Shown here: positions 1 through 6,838 of the stretch, in pieces | How the letters are laid out: every line of letters starts with the position of its first letter | Position numbering within the stretch: the stretch's first letter is position 1 | NCBI GenBank assembly: GCA_038231575.1 | Contig: JBBRLB010000130.1 | Coordinates: forward strand, 1-16,857 | Direction of reading: 5' to 3' | Length of the DNA stretch: 16,857 nucleotides | DNA from: CAITWF01 sp038231575 | Lineage (GTDB): Bacteria; Verrucomicrobiota; Verrucomicrobiia; Opitutales; Opitutaceae | Made by a program: the position numbers and the translations under genes | Notes under the pieces: model-generated | Told to the model about the DNA's origin: nothing | Databases searched by the model: none | The model's input: only the letters and a program-made list of their open reading frames with translations

Positions 1-784
1 GGGCGTAGGCCCATTCGCGCAGCGACGACTGGATGAAGCGTTCGGCCTTGCCGTTAGTTTTCGGGGTGTAGGGTCGAGTGCGGAGGTGGCGCACGCCGAG
101 TTTCTGGCAGGCGTCACGGAAGGCCCGGGAGCGATAGCAGCTGCCATTGTCGGTCATGACGCGCTGCACGCCCACCCCGAGACGGGCATAATTGGCGACG
201 GCGGCTTCCAAGAAGGCGACGGCCGTTGCTTGGCACTCGTCCGGGCGGACTTCGGCGTAGGCCACGCGCGAGTGATCGTCGATGCAGACGTGCACGCACT
301 CCCAGCCGGCACCGCGGGTGTGGTCGCGCGGATCGCCGGTGATGCGGTGCCCGACGCGTTCGATGCGGCCAAGCTTCTTGATGTCGAGGTGGAGCAACTC
401 GCCCGGCGTGGCCCGCTCGTAGCGCACGACTGGCGGCGGGGGCGGTGCGGCTTGGCGCGGCACCGCCCGCAACACTCGACTCAGCGTCGCTTCCGACAAG
501 CCGGTGCGCTGCGCGATCTCTGCGTAGACCAGACCCTCGCGCCGCCAGCGCAGGGCGCTCTCGCGCCGCGCGACGCCGATGCGCTGCGGGCTGTGGGTCG
601 GGCGCGAGGAACGTTCGTGCAGGCCGGCGGGGCCCGCGGCTTGATAACGCGCGATCCATTTGCGGACGGTTTTGCGACAGACAGTGAAGGCCGCTGCTGC
701 GGCCTTCACTGTCTGTCCTTCTTGCAGCACCATCCGCACGATGTCCGCTCGACTACGCGGGGTGGTCCGGGCATTGGCATGCAT
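1..784 (-). CDS. IS481-family DDE transposase, C-terminus outside window
   Basis: A 261-codon open frame starts at ATG 784 and continues off the left edge without a stop. Domains in order: an N-terminal helix-turn-helix (about residues 10-60, with RKTVRKWIARYQ), a second helix-turn-helix-like segment (about 75-105), then an rve/integrase core beginning with LHLDIKKLGRI. The catalytic triad is visible: D134 in LHLDIKK, D212 in MTDNGSCYRS and E248 in KTNGKAERF, with 35 residues between the last two, the DD(35)E arrangement of this family. An AGGAGG (minus strand of 797-802) lies 12 nt upstream and an AAAGGA nearer still, a stronger Shine-Dalgarno context than the host genes have. Nothing in the visible part is broken. 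Residues 24-37 are encoded by a long perfect inverted repeat, listed separately. Confidence 0.92.
   Translation of the reverse strand, partial: MHANARTTPRSRADIVRMVLQEGQTVKAAAAAFTVCRKTVRKWIARYQAAGPAGLHERSSRPTHSPQRIGVARRESALRWRREGLVYAEIAQRTGLSEATLSRVLRAVPRQAAPPPPPVVRYERATPGELLHLDIKKLGRIERVGHRITGDPRDHTRGAGWECVHVCIDDHSRVAYAEVRPDECQATAVAFLEAAVANYARLGVGVQRVMTDNGSCYRSRAFRDACQKLGVRHLRTRPYTPKTNGKAERFIQSSLREWAYA
676..717. repeat. 19-bp perfect inverted repeat inside the transposase gene
   Basis: Bases 676-694 and 699-717 are exact reverse complements separated by the 4-nt loop TGCT. In transposase mRNA this would form a very stable GC-rich hairpin starting about 68 nt after the start codon, in the helix-turn-helix region (codons 23-37). 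On the plus strand the stem is followed by a moderately T-rich stretch (TCCTTCTTG); on the minus strand it is not. Confidence 0.9.
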
Positions 785-855
785 GTCCTTTCGAGTCCTC
801 CTGGGTTGGATGTTTCTTTTGCACACCCATCTCTCTCAGGCAGGACTCGGAGGGA

Positions 856-875
856 CAACCTCCTGAAACTTCACA
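856..875 (-). repeat. IS481-type terminal inverted repeat (one end)
   Basis: Read on the minus strand from 875 inwards the sequence is TGTGAAGTTTCAGGAGGTTG. It begins with TGT, as IS481-family ends do, and matches the remembered IS481 terminus at most positions. It lies about 70 nt upstream of the transposase start. The partner repeat is outside the window, so the exact inner limit is unknown. Confidence 0.75.
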
Positions 876-881
876 CCTAGG
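876..881. other. Probable IS target site CCTAGG
   Basis: The six bases next to the element's terminus are CCTAGG, a palindrome centred on CTAG. IS481 is known to prefer NCTAGN targets and to duplicate them. Only one copy can be seen because the other junction is outside the window, so calling it a target duplication is an inference. Confidence 0.6.
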
Positions 882-914
882 GCGCCCCGTCGTTCATTCC
901 GTTCGCCGTTGCGA

Positions 915-2309
915 TTAGGCTTTCGTCTCCGCCTCCAGCGGCGTCACCGGATCGATGAAGAGCCAGCAAAACGCCCCGAGGAAATAAGTTACCGAGGCGA
1001 TCACGAACACCGGCAACCAGTTTTTCACCACGTCGCCGGCTGCGTTGGTGGTGGCGGTGACCGACAGGAGATAACCCACCACCGTCGGACCGACCAGTCC
1101 GCCAAAATTGCCCATCATATTCATGCTGCCGGAAACGGTGCCGGCGTATTTGCCGCCGATGTCCATACACGAGGCCCAGCTTCCCGGCATCGTCAGGTCG
1201 TTGCAGAAGCTCGCCATGCCCATGGCAAACATCGCCAGCAGCGGATCGCGGATGTAATAGGAGGTCATCAGCAAAGCGGCCGCCCCGGTGAGGCCGATGA
1301 AGCCGAAGCTGCGCCGGACGATCGTGACCCGCGCGCCGCGCGCAATCAGTCGGCCGGCGACGAGCCCGGCGACAATCGAGCCAAACCCGCCGAAGAACAG
1401 CGGCACGCCAGCGAGCACGGAATTCAGAATTTTTGGGATTAATTCCTTGGGCACGGTTCCCGCCATGTTGGTGGCGAGCCAGCTCAAGAAGCTGTTGGAG
1501 AGGAGCGGCCGGCCATTGGTTTTGAGATAATCGGGCAGCCACGTGACGAAGAAATACCAACTGTAGCTGAGGCAAAAATACTGCGCCCAGAGGAACCACA
1601 TCGTCGGGCTGGTGACGAGCTTGCGCCACGGCATGGCGGCGTGGCTCTCGGTGATTTTTTCGTTCTCCTTCAGCAACGCGAGTTCGGCGGCGTTGACGCC
1701 CCGGTGGTCGCGCGGGTTGTCCCGGAACCAGAGCCAGAAGACGATCGCCCAAGCCACACCCAGCAACGCGAACAGCTGGAACGCTGTCTTCCAGTTCACG
1801 AAATACATGACGATCACGACGAGTAGCGGGGTAAACGCGCCGCCCCAGCGCGCGCCCATCCACATTAGCGCCTGCGCGCGGGTGCGCTCGCTTTTCGGCA
1901 GCCAGGAGCTAAAAGCCCGCGTCAGATTGGGAAAGCAACCGGCCTCGCCCGCGCCAAACAGGAAGCGGGTTACCAGCATGGAAGCGTAGCTCCACGCCCA
2001 GCCAGTTGCGGCGGTGAAAAACGACCACCAAAGCACCACGCGAACGAGCACTTTGCGCGCGCCGATCTTATCGCCCAACCACCCGGTGGGTATTTCGAAG
2101 AGTGCGTAGGCCAATGCGAAGGCGCCGAAGATCCAGCCCATCTGGTTATCGCTGAACTTCAGGTCCTTGGCGATGTCACCCTTGGCTTGGGAAATCGCGG
2201 TGCGATCGATGTATTGCACCACCGCCAAAGTGATGGCCAGAACGATGACCCAATGGCGGGTGCGAGTAGGTTGCTGGTCAACGACGGCAGAGGGAGTATG
2301 GGACGACAT
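915..2309 (-). CDS. MFS transporter, ACS (anion:cation symporter) family, copy 1
   Basis: A 464-aa, roughly 12-helix major facilitator protein of the inner membrane. After a polar N-terminus the first helix contains VVQYIDRTAIS, with the D-R pair typical of ACS members (hexuronate, glucarate and related acid-sugar transporters). Other family marks are PTGWLGDKIGARK in the first cytoplasmic loop and RFLFGAGEAGCFPN in helix 4. Start ATG 2309 is preceded by CCCCACCC, not by a Shine-Dalgarno sequence. It is the last gene of the minus-strand run, 151 nt past the dehydrogenase stop, and ends 39 bp before the insertion sequence. Substrate is unknown; uptake of a deoxy-sugar acid or a sugar released by the fucosidase fits the context. 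Length is normal and the gene is intact. Confidence 0.92.
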   Translation of the reverse strand: MSSHTPSAVVDQQPTRTRHWVIVLAITLAVVQYIDRTAISQAKGDIAKDLKFSDNQMGWIFGAFALAYALFEIPTGWLGDKIGARKVLVRVVLWWSFFTAATGWAWSYASMLVTRFLFGAGEAGCFPNLTRAFSSWLPKSERTRAQALMWMGARWGGAFTPLLVVIVMYFVNWKTAFQLFALLGVAWAIVFWLWFRDNPRDHRGVNAAELALLKENEKITESHAAMPWRKLVTSPTMWFLWAQYFCLSYSWYFFVTWLPDYLKTNGRPLLSNSFLSWLATNMAGTVPKELIPKILNSVLAGVPLFFGGFGSIVAGLVAGRLIARGARVTIVRRSFGFIGLTGAAALLMTSYYIRDPLLAMFAMGMASFCNDLTMPGSWASCMDIGGKYAGTVSGSMNMMGNFGGLVGPTVVGYLLSVTATTNAAGDVVKNWLPVFVIASVTYFLGAFCWLFIDPVTPLEAETKA

Positions 2310-2332
2310 GGGTGGGGATAACGCGCTCGAAG

Positions 2333-2458
2333 CTAAATTCGGCGGAACCGTTCGGCGAAAGCGGACACAACTTTGTCGCCCTGGCTCGCAGCGATTGCAC
2401 GAAAAAAATCCCGTGTCATATCCGCCAGCGAAGTCTGCGGCGGCATCCGGCCAGCCAT
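2333..2458 (-). CDS. Possible 41-aa small ORF after the dehydrogenase gene
   Basis: An ATG at 2458 follows the upstream stop (TGA at 2461-2463) by 2 nt and has GCGGAG about 8 nt before it, so translational coupling is possible. The frame runs 41 codons (MAGRMPPQTSLADMTRDFF...AERFRRI) to TAG at 2333-2335. It fills most of the otherwise empty 151 nt between the dehydrogenase and transporter genes. Against it: I recognise no family, and the third-position GC of about 60% is lower than in the neighbouring genes. It could be chance or a decayed remnant. Confidence 0.25.
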   Translation of the reverse strand: MAGRMPPQTSLADMTRDFFRAIAASQGDKVVSAFAERFRRI

Positions 2459-2460
2459 CT

Positions 2461-3336
2461 TCACCGCTCCGCGCGCAGCAGTTCGATCACCGCCGACATA
2501 TCCTTGGTGCCGTGTCCCGCCGCGATCGCCTGCTCGAAAATTCCGAGGGCGGCCGCTGCCGTGGCCGGCTTCAAGCCGCGGGCATTGCCCTCTTGCAACG
2601 CATACCCCAGATCCTTGGCCATCAGTTTCAGCAGGAAATTCGGCGTGAAATTCGATACCGTCATGCGCGCTGCCATCGTCTTTACCAGCGGACTGCCCGG
2701 CGCGCCGTCGATCAAAACGCTGAGTGCCTTCGCCCGATCGAGCCCGCTGCGCTCGATCAGCGCCAGCGCCTCCGCGATCGATGCCACTTGCACGCCGCAG
2801 ACGAAATTGTTGATGAGTTTCACGAGCGCGCCGCTGCCCGTCGGGCCGAGGTGCGTGATGCTCTTGCACATCGGCGCAAGCACCGGCCGAATTTTTTCCA
2901 GCGCCGCCAGCGAACCGCCGATGATGAAATTCAACTCGCCGGCCGCCGCGTGGCTCTTGCTACCCGTCACCGGCGCATCGACGAACTCGCAGCCGCACAG
3001 GTTCACCGCTTGCGCGAGTTCGTGCACCCAGCCGACGGAAAGCGTGCTGCAGTCGACGACGATCGCACCTTTCGGCACGCCCGCGAGCGCGCCGTCGACG
3101 CCGAGCCACATTGCGCGCGACGCCGCATCGTCCGCGACCATGCAGAGCACAACCTCGGCCCCTGCCGCGGCGTCGCGCGCCGTCGTCGCCGCCCGCGCAC
3201 CCTCGCCCACGAGCACTGCGGATTTCGCTGGATTGCGATTGTAGACTGCCAGCGTAATTCCCGCGCCGAGGAGCCGACGCGCCATGCCGGTGCCCATGAT
3301 GCCGAGCCCGAGGAACGCGACGCGTGGTTTGGTCAT
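2461..3336 (-). CDS. NAD(P)-dependent beta-hydroxyacid dehydrogenase (GLYR/HIBADH-like)
   Basis: A 291-aa cytoplasmic oxidoreductase of normal family length. The N-terminal Rossmann fold opens with VAFLGLGIMGTGMA (GxGxxG at 10-15). N35-R36 in VYNRNP suggests a preference for NADP(H). The substrate motif is DAPVTGSKSHAAAGEL (about 120-135); the G-S-K form resembles glyoxylate/succinic-semialdehyde reductases rather than the DAPVSGG of classical 3-hydroxyisobutyrate dehydrogenase. The catalytic lysine is K173 in GSGALVKLINN. Family members interconvert small aldehydes and hydroxy acids. Start ATG 3336 is preferred over an in-frame TTG at 3351, because it gives the standard N-terminus just before the first beta strand. 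It begins 19 nt after the FAH gene stop. Its step in a fucose pathway is not obvious; disposal of a C2-C4 aldehyde by-product is one guess. Confidence 0.9.
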   Translation of the reverse strand: MTKPRVAFLGLGIMGTGMARRLLGAGITLAVYNRNPAKSAVLVGEGARAATTARDAAAGAEVVLCMVADDAASRAMWLGVDGALAGVPKGAIVVDCSTLSVGWVHELAQAVNLCGCEFVDAPVTGSKSHAAAGELNFIIGGSLAALEKIRPVLAPMCKSITHLGPTGSGALVKLINNFVCGVQVASIAEALALIERSGLDRAKALSVLIDGAPGSPLVKTMAARMTVSNFTPNFLLKLMAKDLGYALQEGNARGLKPATAAAALGIFEQAIAAGHGTKDMSAVIELLRAER

Positions 3337-3355
3337 GGTGGGTTGAAGCAAAAAT

Positions 3356-4357
3356 TTATCCGATGGATTTCACCGCGATGAACGGATTTGGGCCGGAGAG
3401 GACCCGCAGCGGATTCCGCAGCGGACGGCCGAAGCCGGCAAACGAAATCTCCATCACATCGCTCTCGGTCAGTTGCACGCCTTCGCCAAAACTGAGCGCA
3501 CACGCGCCGTAGTAATGCACGTGCAGATCGCCCGGCCGGCGGTGCGTCTCGAACTTGAAATGGTGATGCTCCAGGTTCGCGAGACGATGACACATCTCGG
3601 CCTCGCCGGTCGCGATCTCCTTCGTCCACACCACGCGGCCCGCCCGCTCGATGGTCGCCTTGCCCGGCACGGTTTGGAAATCGGGATCAATCACCAGCTC
3701 CGGCCCGATTGAGCAGGTGCGAATCTTTGAGCCTGCGAGATTCAGATAATTTTTTCGCTCGAAAACGTGGTCGGAAAACTCGTTGCCGATCACCATTCCA
3801 AGCCGACGCGGCGCACCGGTCGCGTCGATCACATAGACGCCCGCGACTTCCGCCTCTTCGCCACCGTCCTCTGCATAAGGCGGCACGAGCAATGGCTCGC
3901 CCGGCGCGCGGAGGATCGTGCCGTTGCCCTTGTAGAACCACTCCGGCGCCACGCCGATTTCGCCGGGCGCGGGCCGGCCGCGTTCGAGGCCCCAGCGGAA
4001 AACCTTCATGCTGTCCGTCAGCTCAGCATCGCTCTTGCCGTGCATTGCGTCGCGATTCTTCGCGCTGCCAAGATGCGTGAGCCCGGTGCCCGACACGAGA
4101 CAACGCGCCGGCTCCGCCGGATGATCGACCGGCGCGAGCAGCCGCCATGCGGAACGCCCCGCAAAAACCTCATCGTAGCTGAGCCGCTCGCCCGTCGCTC
4201 GCTCGCGCACGAGCGCGGTGAGCGGCTTGCCCGCCGCGAGCGCGACGCCCGCCAACGCATAAACGGATTCGGTGCCGTCCAGGAACCGCAACTGCGGCTC
4301 CTCGACGAGGGCCACACGACGGGACGCGCCATTCTGCAACTGGACGAGACGTGTCAT
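3356..4357 (-). CDS. FAH-superfamily protein, AraD1/GguC-like; candidate 2,4-diketo-3-deoxy-fuconate hydrolase
   Basis: A 333-aa protein with a fumarylacetoacetate hydrolase fold in its C-terminal two thirds and the N-terminal extension of the AraD1/GguC group. The metal-site pattern is visible: E168 and E170 in GGEEAEVAGVYVID, then D196 in GNEFSDHVFE, followed by K211 in GSKIRTCSIGPELV. FAH-superfamily enzymes include the 2,4-diketo-3-deoxy-L-rhamnonate/fuconate hydrolases (pyruvate plus lactate) and the 2-keto-3-deoxyarabinonate dehydratases. Neighbouring genes favour the former, but the AraD1 similarity leaves the latter open. The ATG overlaps the stop of the upstream dehydratase gene in a 4-nt ATGA (4354-4357), so the two are translationally coupled. 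No signal peptide is seen, so it is probably cytoplasmic. The gene is intact. Confidence 0.85.
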   Translation of the reverse strand: MTRLVQLQNGASRRVALVEEPQLRFLDGTESVYALAGVALAAGKPLTALVRERATGERLSYDEVFAGRSAWRLLAPVDHPAEPARCLVSGTGLTHLGSAKNRDAMHGKSDAELTDSMKVFRWGLERGRPAPGEIGVAPEWFYKGNGTILRAPGEPLLVPPYAEDGGEEAEVAGVYVIDATGAPRRLGMVIGNEFSDHVFERKNYLNLAGSKIRTCSIGPELVIDPDFQTVPGKATIERAGRVVWTKEIATGEAEMCHRLANLEHHHFKFETHRRPGDLHVHYYGACALSFGEGVQLTESDVMEISFAGFGRPLRNPLRVLSGPNPFIAVKSIG

Positions 4358-5532
4358 TCGATCACGTGGAATTTCTTCAGCGCCTTCTCGTCCACCGTGA
4401 GGCCGAGGCCAGGAACTTTCTCATCGAGATCGACGAACCCATCCTTCGCGACGGGTTCGCCCTTGAAGATATACCAGAAGAGTTCGTTGCCGACCTCGAC
4501 ATCGACGGGCGGGAAATACTCCGCCATCGGCGAATTCAGCGATGCCATCACGACGTGGTAATTGTGCATCTGGCCCGCGTGCGGAATCACCGGGATCTGG
4601 TGCGCCTCGGCGAGCGCGGCGATTTTGCGCGCGGCGGTGAGGCCACCCACGCGGTTCGTGTCGAACTGGATCACATCCACCGCGCCGGCTTCGATGAGTT
4701 CGCGGAAGCCGTGGAGCGTATGCTCGTGTTCGCCGCCGGAAATCGGAATACGTCCGCGGCGACGCAGTTCGGCGTAGCCTTGGATATCGTCGGGAATCAC
4801 CGGCTCCTCGAGCCAGCGGAGATTGAACTTCTCGAGCAGCGGCAGCATCCGCAGCGCGTAGTCGCGCGTCCAACCCATGTAGGCGTCGGCCATGATGTCG
4901 ATGCCGTCGCCGACCGTCTCGCGCACGGTGCGCACGAGCGCGACATTGCGTTGCATGCCTTCGGCGCCGTCCACCGGTCCCCAGCCGAAACGCAGCTTCA
5001 TCGCCTTGTAGCCTTCCTTTTTATATCTTGCGGACTCGCTCGCGAGTTCGTCGAGCGGCGTCGAGTAGAGCCGGCTCGCGTAAACCGGGATGCGTGGCTT
5101 CGTGCGCCCGCCCATGAGGCGATACGCGGGCTGCTTCGCGGATTTGCCGAGCAGATCCCAGATCGCGATATCCACCGCGCTGATCGCGACCATCGCGATG
5201 CCTTTGCGGCCATACGCCATCGTCGTCCGATACATGTGCTGCCACAATAGCTCGTGATCCCACGGATCGGCGCCGAGGAGGAGCGGTTTGAATTGCAGGT
5301 CGATGAGCTGTTTCGAAAGCTGCGGCGCGAGCGCGGCGTTGCCGATGCCGACGAGGCCGTTGTCCGTGAAAATCTCGACAATCAGCCAGCCGTGAAACGT
5401 GAAGCTCCCCATCGTCGCTGGTTTGAGCGACGGCGCGAGCAGGTCCATCGGATTGGTGCAGAAATGTGGCGGTAGTGGGACGATCTTGCCTTTCCACTGG
5501 ACAACGCGGGTGCGGACTTCGGTGATTTTCAT
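4354..5532 (-). CDS. Enolase-superfamily sugar-acid dehydratase, rhamnonate dehydratase-like
   Basis: A 392-aa member of the mandelate racemase/muconate lactonizing branch of the enolase superfamily. The N-terminal capping domain contains TNPMDLLAPS and the barrel follows. Likely Mg ligands are D216 (MADAYMGW), E242 (RWLEEPV) and E268 (SGGEHEH). K179-x-R181 lies on the third barrel strand, with D291 (QFDTNRVGG) and H318 (IPHAGQMHNYH) as the Asp-His pair. The motifs KLRFGWGPVDG and NPM parallel L-rhamnonate dehydratase, which removes water from a 6-deoxy-aldonate to give the 2-keto-3-deoxy acid. Beside a fucosidase, L-fuconate or a related 6-deoxy acid is the likely substrate. It starts 1 nt after the upstream transporter stop (TGA A ATG). 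Catalytic residues appear complete. Confidence 0.9.
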   Translation of the reverse strand: MKITEVRTRVVQWKGKIVPLPPHFCTNPMDLLAPSLKPATMGSFTFHGWLIVEIFTDNGLVGIGNAALAPQLSKQLIDLQFKPLLLGADPWDHELLWQHMYRTTMAYGRKGIAMVAISAVDIAIWDLLGKSAKQPAYRLMGGRTKPRIPVYASRLYSTPLDELASESARYKKEGYKAMKLRFGWGPVDGAEGMQRNVALVRTVRETVGDGIDIMADAYMGWTRDYALRMLPLLEKFNLRWLEEPVIPDDIQGYAELRRRGRIPISGGEHEHTLHGFRELIEAGAVDVIQFDTNRVGGLTAARKIAALAEAHQIPVIPHAGQMHNYHVVMASLNSPMAEYFPPVDVEVGNELFWYIFKGEPVAKDGFVDLDEKVPGLGLTVDEKALKKFHVIE

Positions 5533-5533
5533 T

Positions 5534-6790
5534 TCAGGCGCGAGAGGTAGACGAGAGAGAAAGCGGGACGATGCGCGGCACCGTCAGACAAATCGTGACG
5601 AACCCCATCACGTGCAGCGAGCCCGCGATGATCAAGATCGGTGTGTAGCTGAAGCCGTGGTCGAGCAGCCAGCCGGCCGTCTGCCCGAGCACCACCCCGC
5701 CCATTGCCCCGCCGAGGCCGACGAGTCCCGCGACCGTTCCCACCGACGAACGCGGAACCAGATCCGTCGGCAACACCATCACGATCGTCGACCACGATTG
5801 CTGCCCGGCGAAGGCCACGCTGAACAACGCGATCACCCCGGCGATTGACGGTGCATGCGGCACAAACATCACGCAGGGCATCACGGCCGCACTCAGGCCC
5901 AGCGCGATTTTACGAGCCGCGTTTACGCTCGCGCCACGCTTCAGCAACTGGCTGCACAGTGCGCCACCGCACAAACTACCGATCCCTGACGCCGCATACG
6001 GAATCCATCCGACCGCGCCCGCTGCCTTCAAATCGAAGTGCCGTGCGTCGAACAAATACTTCGGCAGCCAGAACAAATAAAAATACCATGCTGCATCGCT
6101 CATGAATTTCGCGGAGACCACGCCCCAGATTTCGCGGTGGCGCAGCAATTCGCGCAGCGGAATCGGCGGTAGATTTTCGGTTTTCGCTTCACGCTCTGAG
6201 CTCGTCGCGCGTTCGCGTTCACCCGGCAGGAAATAGCATTTCCACCACGCCGCCGCCCAGACCAGCCCGGAGGCGCCAGTGATGAAGAAAACCCAGCGCC
6301 ACGGCGCGAGCCCTAGCCAGTTGGCGTTAAGCAGCACCCACGTGATGAGCGGTGGCGCGATCACGGCGCCGACCGCCGAACCGGCGTTGACGATGCCCAT
6401 CGCCGTCGAGCGCTCGTTCACCGGAAACCATTCGGCGATCACGCGTGTGGCCGCCGGAAAACCGCCGCCCTCGCCGACGCCGAGCAGCAGCCGGCTTGCG
6501 GCAAGCATCAGCAAGCCGCCCGCGAACCCGTGGCTCGCGCACGCGAGCGACCAGAAAATCATCACGATGAAAAATCCGCGCCGCGTGCCGAGCACGTCGA
6601 GTAGCCGCCCGCCACCGAGATACATCAACCCATACGCGACGAGAAATGCCGAATCGAGAAATGCTTTTGCCTGATTCGTGATCGGGATATCGGCCTGAAT
6701 CGCCTTGATTGCCCACGGCAACGTCTGGCGATCGAGATAACTGATCGCGACCGCGGCACTCACGAGCAGGGCAATGCGCCAACGAAGCAT
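5534..6790 (-). CDS. MFS transporter, ACS-like, copy 2
   Basis: An approximately 418-aa, 12-helix inner-membrane transporter. Helix 1 is RIALLVSAAVAISYLDRQTL with the family D-R pair; LLLGVGEGGGFPAATRVIAEWFP marks helix 4 and the following loop. I chose ATG 6790 because helix 1 follows at once and the upstream TACCCCACCC matches that of the other transporter gene. A GTG at 6835, 3 nt after the dehydrogenase stop, would add 15 polar residues and is a credible alternative. It is followed after 1 nt by the dehydratase gene, so transport and dehydration are genetically coupled. Substrate may be L-fucose, L-fuconate or a short oligosaccharide; ACS members often carry organic acids. It diverges clearly from the transporter at 915-2309, so this is not a recent duplication. 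Confidence 0.9.
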   Translation of the reverse strand: MLRWRIALLVSAAVAISYLDRQTLPWAIKAIQADIPITNQAKAFLDSAFLVAYGLMYLGGGRLLDVLGTRRGFFIVMIFWSLACASHGFAGGLLMLAASRLLLGVGEGGGFPAATRVIAEWFPVNERSTAMGIVNAGSAVGAVIAPPLITWVLLNANWLGLAPWRWVFFITGASGLVWAAAWWKCYFLPGERERATSSEREAKTENLPPIPLRELLRHREIWGVVSAKFMSDAAWYFYLFWLPKYLFDARHFDLKAAGAVGWIPYAASGIGSLCGGALCSQLLKRGASVNAARKIALGLSAAVMPCVMFVPHAPSIAGVIALFSVAFAGQQSWSTIVMVLPTDLVPRSSVGTVAGLVGLGGAMGGVVLGQTAGWLLDHGFSYTPILIIAGSLHVMGFVTICLTVPRIVPLSLSSTSRA

Positions 6791-6838
6791 GGGTGGGGTA
6801 GAAAGTGTTTGAGCGCGATCGTCGCTCCCCGCCACGGC

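Larger units (their letters stand above)
1..875 (-). mobile_element. IS481-family insertion sequence, left-truncated by window edge
   Basis: One end of an insertion sequence is visible. The outer boundary is placed at 875, where the minus strand begins TGTGAAGTTTCAGGAGGTTG. This resembles the terminal inverted repeat of IS481 as I remember it (TGTGAAGATTCAATAGGTTG). The element carries one DDE transposase gene reading away from this end. The other terminal repeat lies beyond base 1, so total length and intactness cannot be judged; family members are usually about 1 kb. The base run directly outside the terminus is CCTAGG, matching the NCTAGN target preference described for IS481. The element sits 39 bp downstream of the stop codon of a transporter gene and interrupts no visible gene. 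Confidence 0.88.

Noticed and set aside
86..880. Open frame of 264 codons on the plus strand opposite the transposase
   Set aside because: The opposite strand carries the complete DD(35)E triad and helix-turn-helix. The plus frame shows no domain.
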